A DNA stretch of 28,366 nt from JBARRS01 sp049644345 (GTDB lineage: Bacteria > Actinomycetota > Thermoleophilia > Gaiellales > Gaiellaceae): assembly GCA_049644345.1 (NCBI GenBank), contig JBARRS010000142.1:1-28366 (forward strand), read 5' to 3'. How positions within the stretch are numbered: position 1 is the first letter of the stretch; each line of letters begins with the position of its first letter. The notes beneath the pieces are model-generated. The model worked only from the letters and a program-made list of their open reading frames with translations, made no database searches and was not told where the DNA came from. A program made the position numbers and the translations under genes. Of the stretch, positions 22,388 through 28,366 are shown piece after piece.

Positions 22388-22917
22388 CACTCGAGATCTT
22401 CCCGGATCAGCCCGTAGATCACTCCATCTACCCACTCGTCATTGCGCCAGTAGGCTTTCCGCCGGACACCCTCTTGCACGAACCCCGACCGCTCGGCGTG
22501 CCGCTGCGCCCGCTCGTTGAAGCCGTAGATCTCGAGCTGGAGACGGTGGTAGCCGAGGTCGAAGATCAGGTGCCGCTGGAGCAGGCGAGCTGCCTCGTCC
22601 GAGAGGTGGCGCCCCCGGTAGTCGGGATGGATCGCGAGACCCTCGAGGTTCGCGATTCGGCTCCGGCGGTTCGCGACGTCGAAGCCCATCACGCCGGCCC
22701 GCCGCCACCCGCCGCCGTCCTCGACCTCGATCACGAAGCGTCCGAACTCTTGGGGCTCCGACCGGGAGCGCTCGATCTCCGCGCGCAATCCCTCACGGTC
22801 GCGCGGCCTGATCACCGCTAGGAACGGCTCGACGTCCTCGTGGCCGACAAGCTCGAGGACGAACTCGACGTCGCTGGGCTCGGCGCGTCGGATGCGGATT
22901 TCGTTCGTCTCGGCCAA
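22387..22917 (-). CDS. GNAT acetyltransferase, RimJ/RimL-like
   Basis: 176 residues from a TTG at 22917. EIRIRRAEPSDVEFVLELVG starts the fold, LEGLAIHPDYRGRHLSDEAA is the acetyl-CoA pyrophosphate loop, and LQLEIYGFNERAQRHAERSGFVQEGVRRKA with the final WVDGVIYGLIRED is typical of N-terminal or small-molecule acetyltransferases. The substrate cannot be predicted. The first 100 bp overlap the 3' end of the EamA gene in another frame on the same strand. TAGCCT lies nine bases before the TTG. It is coupled to gloA by TGATG. Confidence 0.85.
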   Translation of the reverse strand: MAETNEIRIRRAEPSDVEFVLELVGHEDVEPFLAVIRPRDREGLRAEIERSRSEPQEFGRFVIEVEDGGGWRRAGVMGFDVANRRSRIANLEGLAIHPDYRGRHLSDEAARLLQRHLIFDLGYHRLQLEIYGFNERAQRHAERSGFVQEGVRRKAYWRNDEWVDGVIYGLIREDLE

Positions 22918-23789
22918 CCCAGCCGCAGGCTAACGGCGCCGCTCCCGAGCGCGACGCCGGCAAGCACGAGAGCGAGCCCGCCGACCGCAGTAGCCGTGAG
23001 CGATTCGCCCAGCAGCAGCACGCCGTAGACGAGCGCGAACGCAGGCACGAGATACGTGATCAGAATCGAGCGCGACGCCCCGGCGTCGGCGAGCAGCGCG
23101 TAGTAGAGGATGTAGGCGATCCCAGTGCCCGCAATCCCGAGCGTGACCACGGACGCCGTCACCTTCCAGCCGGGGACGTGACCGGGCAGGTTCACGAGTG
23201 ACGGGGGAAGAGTTGCGAGCGACGCTGCGGTGAGCGCCCCGAGCGAGGTGACGAGCGGCGGTACGTCGCGCAGGCGCCGCGCGATGTAGAGGGCCGCGAC
23301 CGCGTAGCAGACGGCGGAGAACACGACCGCGAGCGTTGCGAGCAGATTCCCGCCCGGCTGGGCGCCGACGAGGAGCGCGACGCCGCCGAACCCGACCAGG
23401 AGCCCGACGAGACGCAAGCCGCCGACCCGCTCGGAGTGGCTGAACCGCAGTGCGAGCAGCGCTGTGAAGAGCGGCGCGGACGCCTGGAGGATCGCGGTCA
23501 GCCCCGAGTCGATGCGCGTCTCCGCCCACGAGATGGCGAAGATCGGGATCGCCGAGTTGACGAGCCCCGTCAGGACGAGCGGGCCGGCGGCGAGGCGAAG
23601 CCACCGCAGCGTCTCGCGCACGCCGATGTGCCACGCAACGATCGGCGCGAGCGTCAGCGCGCCCAGGGTCATGCGGAAGCCGACGAGCGTGATCGGCCGG
23701 AGCTCGCGGTCCCCGACCTTGATGAACATGAACGACGCTCCCCAGAGGCTCGCGAGGGCGAGGAGCATGCCGAGCTGGCGCCGGCTCAT
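22818..23789 (-). CDS. EamA-family (drug/metabolite transporter) permease
   Basis: 323 residues from ATG 23789. Ten hydrophobic helices in two five-helix EamA repeats are visible: MLLALASLWGASFMFIKVGD opens the first, and VVFSAVCYAVAALYIARRL opens the second near the middle. SWAETRIDSGLTAILQASAP and YLVPAFALVYGVLLLGE are family-typical. It probably exports a small metabolite; the substrate is unknown. The last ~35 residues (RTKSASDAPSPATSSSSSSL onward) are low-complexity and encoded over the start of the acetyltransferase gene, so the original C-terminus may have been lost. TACGTT lies eight bases before the ATG. Confidence 0.9.
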   Translation of the reverse strand: MSRRQLGMLLALASLWGASFMFIKVGDRELRPITLVGFRMTLGALTLAPIVAWHIGVRETLRWLRLAAGPLVLTGLVNSAIPIFAISWAETRIDSGLTAILQASAPLFTALLALRFSHSERVGGLRLVGLLVGFGGVALLVGAQPGGNLLATLAVVFSAVCYAVAALYIARRLRDVPPLVTSLGALTAASLATLPPSLVNLPGHVPGWKVTASVVTLGIAGTGIAYILYYALLADAGASRSILITYLVPAFALVYGVLLLGESLTATAVGGLALVLAGVALGSGAVSLRLGWPRRTKSASDAPSPATSSSSSSLSATRTSSRS

Positions 23790-23829
23790 ACTGACTAAAC
23801 GTACCGGTGGCCTTGTCCTGTGAGGCGGC

Positions 23830-23835
23830 TAGACT
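23830..23835 (+). promoter_or_regulatory. Candidate -10 element of a leaderless purL promoter
   Basis: TAGACT followed by seven bases (CGGGTAT) and CTG 23843. The hexamer and spacing are identical to those upstream of purD. No Shine-Dalgarno sequence precedes any candidate start. Confidence 0.45.
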
Positions 23836-23842
23836 CGGGTAT

Positions 23843-25732
23843 CTGACGCCGGTCGCGGAACAGCCGCTCCACCGGGCCCTCGGGCTGACCGACGGGGAGC
23901 TCGACCGTATCCAGGAGCTGCTCGGCCGCGACCCGAACGACTTCGAGCTCGCGGTCTTCTCGTTGCTCTGGTCGGAGCACTGCGGCTACAAGCACTCAGC
24001 GCTGCTCTTGAAGCGGCTCCCGTCGGCAGGCGAGCGCGTGCTCCAGGGGCCGGGCGAGAACGCAGGCGTGATCGACCTCGGCGAGGGACTGGCCGCGGCG
24101 TTCAAGGTCGAGTCCCACAACCACCCGAGCGCGGTCGAGCCCTTCCAGGGCGCCGCCACCGGCGTCGGCGGGATCCTCCGCGACGTGGTCGCTATGGGCG
24201 CTCGGCCGATTGCGCTCCTCGACGGGCTCCGCTTCGGCGATCCAGGCTGGAGGTTCCGTCGAGCGGTCGCCGGGATCAGCCACTACGGCAATTGTGTGGG
24301 CGTCCCGACCGTCGGCGGCGAAGCCGTCTTCGACGAGGCATACGAGGGCAACTGTCTCGTGAACGCGATGTGCGTCGGGCTCCTCCCTGTCGAGCGACTG
24401 ACGAGGGCACAGGCCAGCGGCACCGGCAACCTCGTGGTCCTCTACGGCGCCACCACCGGCCGCGACGGGATCGGCGGCGCGAGCGTGCTCGCGAGCCAGG
24501 AGCTAGGCGAGGGCTCCGACGAGAAGCGTCCCTCCGTCCAGATCGGCGACCCCTTCACGGGCAAGAAGCTGATCGAGGCGAGCCTCGAGCTCGTCGAGGG
24601 CGGGCTGGTCGAGTCGCTCCAGGACTGCGGTGCCGCAGGCCTTGCCTCCGCGCTCGCGGAGATGGCCCGCAACGGTGCCGGCGTGGACGTCTCCCTCGAC
24701 CTGGTTCCGTTGCGCGAGCCCGAGATGGAGCCGTGGGAGATCATGATCTCCGAGAGCCAGGAGCGGATGGTCGCGGTCGTGCGTCCCGAACAGCTCCAGG
24801 CCGTCGAAGCCGTGCTCGAGCGCTGGGAGCTCCACCACGCCGCGATCGGCGAGGTGACTGCGACCGGCGACCTGCGTGCGCTCTTCGAGGGCGAAGTCGC
24901 GGGCGAGATCCCGGCCGACTTCCTGACCGAGGAGTGCCCCCGCTATGAGGTCGAGCGGGAACCGCAGCCGCCGGCGCGCGGCGCTTCGGTCGACCCGGTC
25001 AACCTCGAGTCGAAGCGGTGGATCTACGAGCAGTACGACCAGCTTGTCCAGTCTCGGACCGTGCGCAAGCCCGGGCTCGACGCGGCCGTGCTCAGGCTGC
25101 GGCCTTCCTGGCGCGGCCTCGCGGTCTCGCTCGACGGGCCGGCCCTTGGCGAGCGTGATCCCTACACGGCGGGCGCGGAGGCCGTCTTCGAGGCGGCCCG
25201 GAACGTCGCCTGCGCAGGGGGCGAGCCGCTCGCGCTCACCGACTGCCTCAATTTCGGCAACCCCGAGAAGCCGGAGATCGGCTGGGAGCTCGAGCAGGCG
25301 ATCGAAGGAATCGCCCAGGCGGCAGAGACGCTCGGGATCCCCGTCGTCTCAGGGAATGTCTCGCTCTACAACGAGACAGATGGACGGGCGATCCCACCGA
25401 CGCCGGTCGTCGGCTGCGTCGGTCTCGTCCAAGACGTTCGGGAGGCACCGAGCCGTTGGCATGCCGGCGACATCGTCCTGCTCGCCGAAGGAGACGACCA
25501 GGCCGCCCTGATCCAGTTCGTCTGGCGCGCAGCGCCGCTGTTCTCGCTGGCGCACGACGTCTCGACCGGCGGCCTCGAACGGGCGCTCGTGGAGGCGACG
25601 GAATGGAGCGAGCGCGAGGCGAGGATCGAGACGGCCGAGGCGCCCTATGGCTCGGTCGTGCTGGCCTGCCCGCCGCACCTCGCCGAACGGCTCGCCTGGC
25701 CGAGTTTGCGCGTCCTCGGAGCTGTCGCCTGA
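23843..25732 (+). CDS. purL: FGAM synthetase large subunit PurL, short form, possible CTG start
   Basis: About 629 residues. It makes FGAM from FGAR, ATP and ammonia delivered by PurQ through PurS. EHCGYKHSALLLK, VESHNHPSAVEPFQGAATGV, GGEAVFDEAYEGNCLVNAM, IQIGDPFTGKK-type (VQIGDPFTGKKLIEAS) and SLAHDVSTGGLERALVEA are diagnostic. It is a small-type PurL, shorter than the ~740-residue B. subtilis protein but close to the ~600-residue T. maritima form; the C-terminal ATPase-like half is trimmed before SLAHDVSTGG. The only ordinary in-frame start, GTG 23807, lies upstream of a TAGACT hexamer, and the residues between look non-conserved. CTG 23843 sits seven bases after TAGACT and gives LTPVAEQPLHRALGL. 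The stop overlaps the purF start (TGATG). Confidence 0.94.
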   Translation: MTPVAEQPLHRALGLTDGELDRIQELLGRDPNDFELAVFSLLWSEHCGYKHSALLLKRLPSAGERVLQGPGENAGVIDLGEGLAAAFKVESHNHPSAVEPFQGAATGVGGILRDVVAMGARPIALLDGLRFGDPGWRFRRAVAGISHYGNCVGVPTVGGEAVFDEAYEGNCLVNAMCVGLLPVERLTRAQASGTGNLVVLYGATTGRDGIGGASVLASQELGEGSDEKRPSVQIGDPFTGKKLIEASLELVEGGLVESLQDCGAAGLASALAEMARNGAGVDVSLDLVPLREPEMEPWEIMISESQERMVAVVRPEQLQAVEAVLERWELHHAAIGEVTATGDLRALFEGEVAGEIPADFLTEECPRYEVEREPQPPARGASVDPVNLESKRWIYEQYDQLVQSRTVRKPGLDAAVLRLRPSWRGLAVSLDGPALGERDPYTAGAEAVFEAARNVACAGGEPLALTDCLNFGNPEKPEIGWELEQAIEGIAQAAETLGIPVVSGNVSLYNETDGRAIPPTPVVGCVGLVQDVREAPSRWHAGDIVLLAEGDDQAALIQFVWRAAPLFSLAHDVSTGGLERALVEATEWSEREARIETAEAPYGSVVLACPPHLAERLAWPSLRVLGAVA

Positions 25733-27114
25733 TGTGCGGCGTCTTCGGAATCCGCTCGAGCGACCGCGACGTCGCACGCGTCTCCTACTTCGGACTCTTC
25801 GCGCTTCAGCACCGCGGCCAAGAGTCGGCGGGGATCGCCGTCTCCGACCGCGGGCGACTCACTGTCCTCCGCGATATGGGCCTCGTGACACAGGTATTCA
25901 CCGAGGAGAAGCTGCGGGGCCTCCGCGGAGACGTCGCGATCGGCCACACCCGCTACTCCACGACCGGCTCGACGCAGTGGGCCAACGCGCAGCCGCTCGT
26001 CCACCACGGCCGGGCGCGCACGGTCGCGGTCGGCCACAACGGCAACCTGGTCAACGCCGCTGAGCTGCGCGAGCAGCTCGCCGCCGACGGCACCCCCCTC
26101 CGCACGACGTCCGACACCGAGGTGATCGCCGCGCTGATCGCGAACGACCCCGCACCGCTCGAGGAGGCGATCGAGAACGCGATGCGGCGGCTCGAGGGCG
26201 CGTTCTCGGTCGTCGCCCTGGCTGAGGGAAAGCTCGTCGCCTTCCGCGATCCGCACGGGTTCCGGCCACTCTGCCTCGGCCGCCTCGACGGCGACTGGGT
26301 CGTGGCCTCCGAGACGTGTGCGCTCGACCTCGTCGGCGCCGAGCACGAGCGCGAGGTGGGCCTCGGCGAGCTAATCGTCATCGACGACGAAGGAATGCAC
26401 GCGCGCCAGGCTGTTCCCCAGCAGGACGGCGGCGCACTCTGCATCTTCGAGCTCTTCTACCTGGCACGACCCGACTCGCGGCTCCTGTCCGTGGAGGTGC
26501 ACGGCGCTCGCGTGCGGATGGGCGAGCGGCTGGCCGAGGAGGCACCGGTCGACGCCGAGCTCGTGCTGCCGATCCCCGACTCGGGCACACCCGCCGCGAT
26601 CGGGTTCTCGCGCGCGACCGGGATCCCGTTCAGCGAGGGCCTGATCAAGAACCGCTACGTCGCGCGCACGTTCATCCAGCCCGACCAGGGCCTGCGAGAG
26701 CAGGGCGTGAAGCTGAAGTTCAATCCGCTCGCGGAGGTGAGCGGGAAGCGGGTCGTCGTCGTCGACGACTCGATCGTCCGCGGGAACACGACGAAGCAGA
26801 TCGTCGCCATGCTGTTCGAGGCCGGCGCCGCGGAGGTGCACGTGCGCGTCTCGTCCCCTCCGATCGTCTCGCAGTGCTACTACGGGATCGATTTCGCAGA
26901 GGAAGACGAGCTGATCGCGGCGCGGCGATCTGTCGAGGAGGTACGGAAGCACATCGGTGCGACTTCGCTTGCCTACCTCTCGCTCGAGGGGCTCCAGGCG
27001 GCGACGCGGCGACCCGAGTCTTCGTTCTGCCGCGCCTGCCTCACGCGGGACTACCCGACGGCGGTCCCGCGTGAGGGCGCGAAGCTGAGGTTCGAAAAGG
27101 TCGCTCGGGCGTAG
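25732..27114 (+). CDS. purF: Amidophosphoribosyltransferase
   Basis: 460 residues from ATG 25732, coupled to purL by TGATG. It catalyses the committed step, PRPP plus glutamine to phosphoribosylamine. Cys2 is the N-terminal glutaminase nucleophile (MCGVFGI), exposed by removal of Met alone. GHTRYSTTGS, GHNGNLVN and TSDTEVI complete that domain. The PRTase domain has the PRPP loop VVVVDDSIVRGNTT (341-354). Cys237 (CIFELFYLARPDS), Cys382 (QCYYGID), Cys433 and Cys436 (CRAC) match the 4Fe-4S ligands of the B. subtilis-type enzyme, which however has a propeptide that is absent here. It is convergent with, and directly abuts, the next gene. Confidence 0.96.
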   Translation: MCGVFGIRSSDRDVARVSYFGLFALQHRGQESAGIAVSDRGRLTVLRDMGLVTQVFTEEKLRGLRGDVAIGHTRYSTTGSTQWANAQPLVHHGRARTVAVGHNGNLVNAAELREQLAADGTPLRTTSDTEVIAALIANDPAPLEEAIENAMRRLEGAFSVVALAEGKLVAFRDPHGFRPLCLGRLDGDWVVASETCALDLVGAEHEREVGLGELIVIDDEGMHARQAVPQQDGGALCIFELFYLARPDSRLLSVEVHGARVRMGERLAEEAPVDAELVLPIPDSGTPAAIGFSRATGIPFSEGLIKNRYVARTFIQPDQGLREQGVKLKFNPLAEVSGKRVVVVDDSIVRGNTTKQIVAMLFEAGAAEVHVRVSSPPIVSQCYYGIDFAEEDELIAARRSVEEVRKHIGATSLAYLSLEGLQAATRRPESSFCRACLTRDYPTAVPREGAKLRFEKVARA

Positions 27115-27366
27115 CTACTGCTCGAGCACGCGGCTCGCCTTGGCGATGCCGCGGCTGAGGATGTAGGCGACCGAGATCCAGCGGAAGTACTCGAGCCAGT
27201 CCGTGTCCCGGATTCCGGCCGCGACCCAGGCAAGGAGCGCGACGAGGATCAGCGAGAGGACGACGTAGAAGAACTCGGCGTTGCCGGGGATCGGCAGCCG
27301 CGCCTGCGGCATGTTGATCGTGAAGGTGCTCGGGTTGCGCGGTGGCTGCTCGGGAGGGGTGGTCAT
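27115..27366 (-). CDS. Small membrane protein of unknown function
   Basis: 83 residues from ATG 27366, with a good Shine-Dalgarno AAAGGAGA six bases upstream. A Pro-rich N-terminus (TTPPEQPPRNPSTFTINMPQ) leads to a strong transmembrane segment (about 32-53, FFYVVLSLILVALLAWVAAG) and a second, weaker hydrophobic stretch (about 60-72). No family is recognised. It follows the VOC gene by 15 bp and probably shares its transcript. The stop lies directly against the purF stop. Confidence 0.75.
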   Translation of the reverse strand: MTTPPEQPPRNPSTFTINMPQARLPIPGNAEFFYVVLSLILVALLAWVAAGIRDTDWLEYFRWISVAYILSRGIAKASRVLEQ

Positions 27367-27381
27367 GCCTTCTCCTTTCGG

Positions 27382-27801
27382 TCAGGCCGCGTGGCCGGGG
27401 ACGTGCATGATTTCCAGCTTGATGCCGTCGGGGTCGTAGAAGAACAACGCGTAATAGCCGGGGCTGTAGGCATACTCCTCGGGGCCGCTCTCGACCTGCA
27501 CACCCTGCTCGCGCAGCCAATCGGCCCGCTCGCTCACTATTGCGCGCGAGCCCGCCTCGAACCCGACGTGGTGGAGGCCGACCCGGTAACGGTCGACCGG
27601 CAGCGCCGGCTCGGACTGCGCCTCGCGCAGGCCGATCGAGGTGCCGGGGCCGGAAAGGTAGTAGATCGTCTCGCCGCGCTCCCCCTCGACCTCGCCGAGG
27701 TGATGCCAGCCGAGCGGGGCGAGCAGTTCCCGGTAGAAGGGCAGGCTGCGCTCAATCGAGGAGACGACGAGGTCGACGTGATGAACGCCGGTCGAACGCA
27801 T
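27382..27801 (-). CDS. VOC-fold protein (glyoxalase/dioxygenase superfamily)
   Basis: 139 residues from ATG 27801. GVHHVDLVVSSIERSLPFYR opens the first beta-alpha-beta-beta-beta module, and GLHHVGFEAGSRAIV starts the second. YALFFYDPDGIKLEIMHVPG supplies the final metal-ligand glutamate. The His/His/Glu pattern suggests a metalloenzyme, but its reaction (dioxygenase, isomerase or resistance-type) cannot be assigned. It is distinct from the gloA-like gene at 22004. The frame is open to 27933, but that extension overlaps the upstream CtaG-like gene and looks non-coding. Confidence 0.85.
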   Translation of the reverse strand: MRSTGVHHVDLVVSSIERSLPFYRELLAPLGWHHLGEVEGERGETIYYLSGPGTSIGLREAQSEPALPVDRYRVGLHHVGFEAGSRAIVSERADWLREQGVQVESGPEEYAYSPGYYALFFYDPDGIKLEIMHVPGHAA

Positions 27802-27820
27802 GTGCCTGCGCGAACGAAGT

Positions 27821-28366
27821 TCAGCGTGGAGGGTAAAGCTCCTCTGCGCGTCCGTATCTGACCGCACGCCGGACAGCGCGCGGATCGAGCCCCTGCTCGA
27901 GCAGCTGCTGGCGTAGCTCGCCTTCCGATGCAAGCTTCAGGAAGAGCCAGACGAGCGCGCCCAGTGTGACGAGCGACCCTTCGACCATCATCACGACTCC
28001 CGCCAGCTGCTGATCGTGGAGCGCGGAAACACCCCAGCGCGGATGCGCGTGGACGTAGAAGGGGTAGAAGAGCGTCCCGGACCAGATGAACACGTTCCCG
28101 AAGACGGTTTCGAACACGCGCACGAGCGCGATGTAGCCGAGCTTGAGGCCGGTGCCGAACCACTCCGGGCCGGGCAGCGTCTCCACAACCGGCGCCCACA
28201 TCAGTCCCGCGAAGGTGAAGAAGCAGAGGTGCTCGATCCCATGCACCCCGGAGTGGTGCAGCGCCGCCTGGTAGGCAAAGGGCAGGTGCCAGACGACGAG
28301 ATCGATCGCCCACAGCGGGAAGGCGATCAGCGGGTGGGTCAGCACGCGAAGCCTGTTCACGACACG
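27821..28366 (-). CDS. CtaG-like membrane protein (cytochrome c oxidase assembly family), partial
   Basis: At least 180 residues are visible; the frame is open to the right edge, so the N-terminus lies outside the window. HPLIAFPLWAIDLVVWHLPF, YQAALHHSGVHGIEHLCFFT, GLMWAPVVETLPGPEWFG and the later hydrophobic helices resemble the Caa3_CtaG family, polytopic proteins linked to copper delivery or assembly of cytochrome oxidase. Several His residues in membrane-adjacent positions (HHSGVHGIEH, HAHPRWG) fit a metal role. The tail is a charged helix (RQQLLEQGLDPRAVRRAVRY). A GTG at 28360 is an in-frame codon but is probably internal. The VOC gene starts 19 bp downstream. Confidence 0.8.
   Translation of the reverse strand, partial: RVVNRLRVLTHPLIAFPLWAIDLVVWHLPFAYQAALHHSGVHGIEHLCFFTFAGLMWAPVVETLPGPEWFGTGLKLGYIALVRVFETVFGNVFIWSGTLFYPFYVHAHPRWGVSALHDQQLAGVVMMVEGSLVTLGALVWLFLKLASEGELRQQLLEQGLDPRAVRRAVRYGRAEELYPPR

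Noticed and set aside
1..28366. CRISPR arrays, insertion sequences, integrases or prophage genes
   Set aside because: None seen; the only tandem repeats are the in-frame coding repeats in the sensory operon, and gene content is chromosomal housekeeping plus signalling.

Overview
The window is a dense, very GC-rich bacterial chromosome segment. The order rpsF-ssb-rpsR-rplI-dnaB beside a long purine-biosynthesis cluster, the frequent GTG starts, the strong G/C bias at third codon positions, and several small proteins of the kind I associate with Thermoleophilia all point to an actinomycetote, probably a Gaiellales/Solirubrobacterales relative. That placement is an inference from gene content; no rRNA gene is present to confirm it.

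Layout. 1-123 is the tail of a gene entering from the left, followed by about 480 bp with no convincing gene. 603-4587 is a tightly coupled three-gene sensory operon: a protein of three near-identical PAS domains, a histidine kinase with an unusual histidine-bearing coiled-coil repeat, and a receiver-PAS-histidine kinase hybrid. 4591-7710 (minus strand) holds a small secreted protein, a membrane GGDEF-EAL protein and a Pro/Ser-rich membrane-anchored protein. 7759-10393 holds a DUF72 protein, an esterase and a cell-wall amidase. 10623-14426 holds a small membrane protein (minus) and the ribosomal-protein/replication block rpsF, ssb, rpsR, rplI, dnaB plus a small zinc-ribbon protein. 14454-27114 is the purine block purA, purD, purE, purB, purC, purS, purQ, purL, purF. 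It is interrupted by a small minus-strand gene after purE and by a mostly minus-strand module between purQ and purL (hypothetical protein, diguanylate cyclase, glyoxalase I, acetyltransferase, EamA transporter). The right end (minus) carries a CtaG-like membrane protein, a VOC-fold protein and a small membrane protein.

How the genes work together. The nine pur genes cover much of the route to AMP: PurF commits PRPP; PurD makes GAR; PurS, PurQ and PurL form the three-subunit FGAM synthetase; PurE, PurC and PurB carry AIR to AICAR; PurA and PurB finish AMP. purK, purM, purN/purT and purH are not here. The first three genes form a plausible phosphorelay with no DNA-binding output domain. Two c-di-GMP enzymes (a GGDEF-EAL protein and a GGDEF protein) indicate second-messenger signalling.

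The most interesting signals are regulatory. (1) A TANNNT/C hexamer lies 6-7 nt before the start codon, without a Shine-Dalgarno sequence, at about nine genes, which is the signature of leaderless transcription; it implies a CTG start for purL. (2) An actinobacterial-type SOS (LexA) box lies upstream of dnaB. (3) A hairpin with a CCG internal loop in the rpsF leader resembles the S6:S18 autoregulatory motif. (4) The kinase coiled coil carries four histidines in exact heptad register. (5) The first sensor gene is an exact 357-bp tandem triplication.
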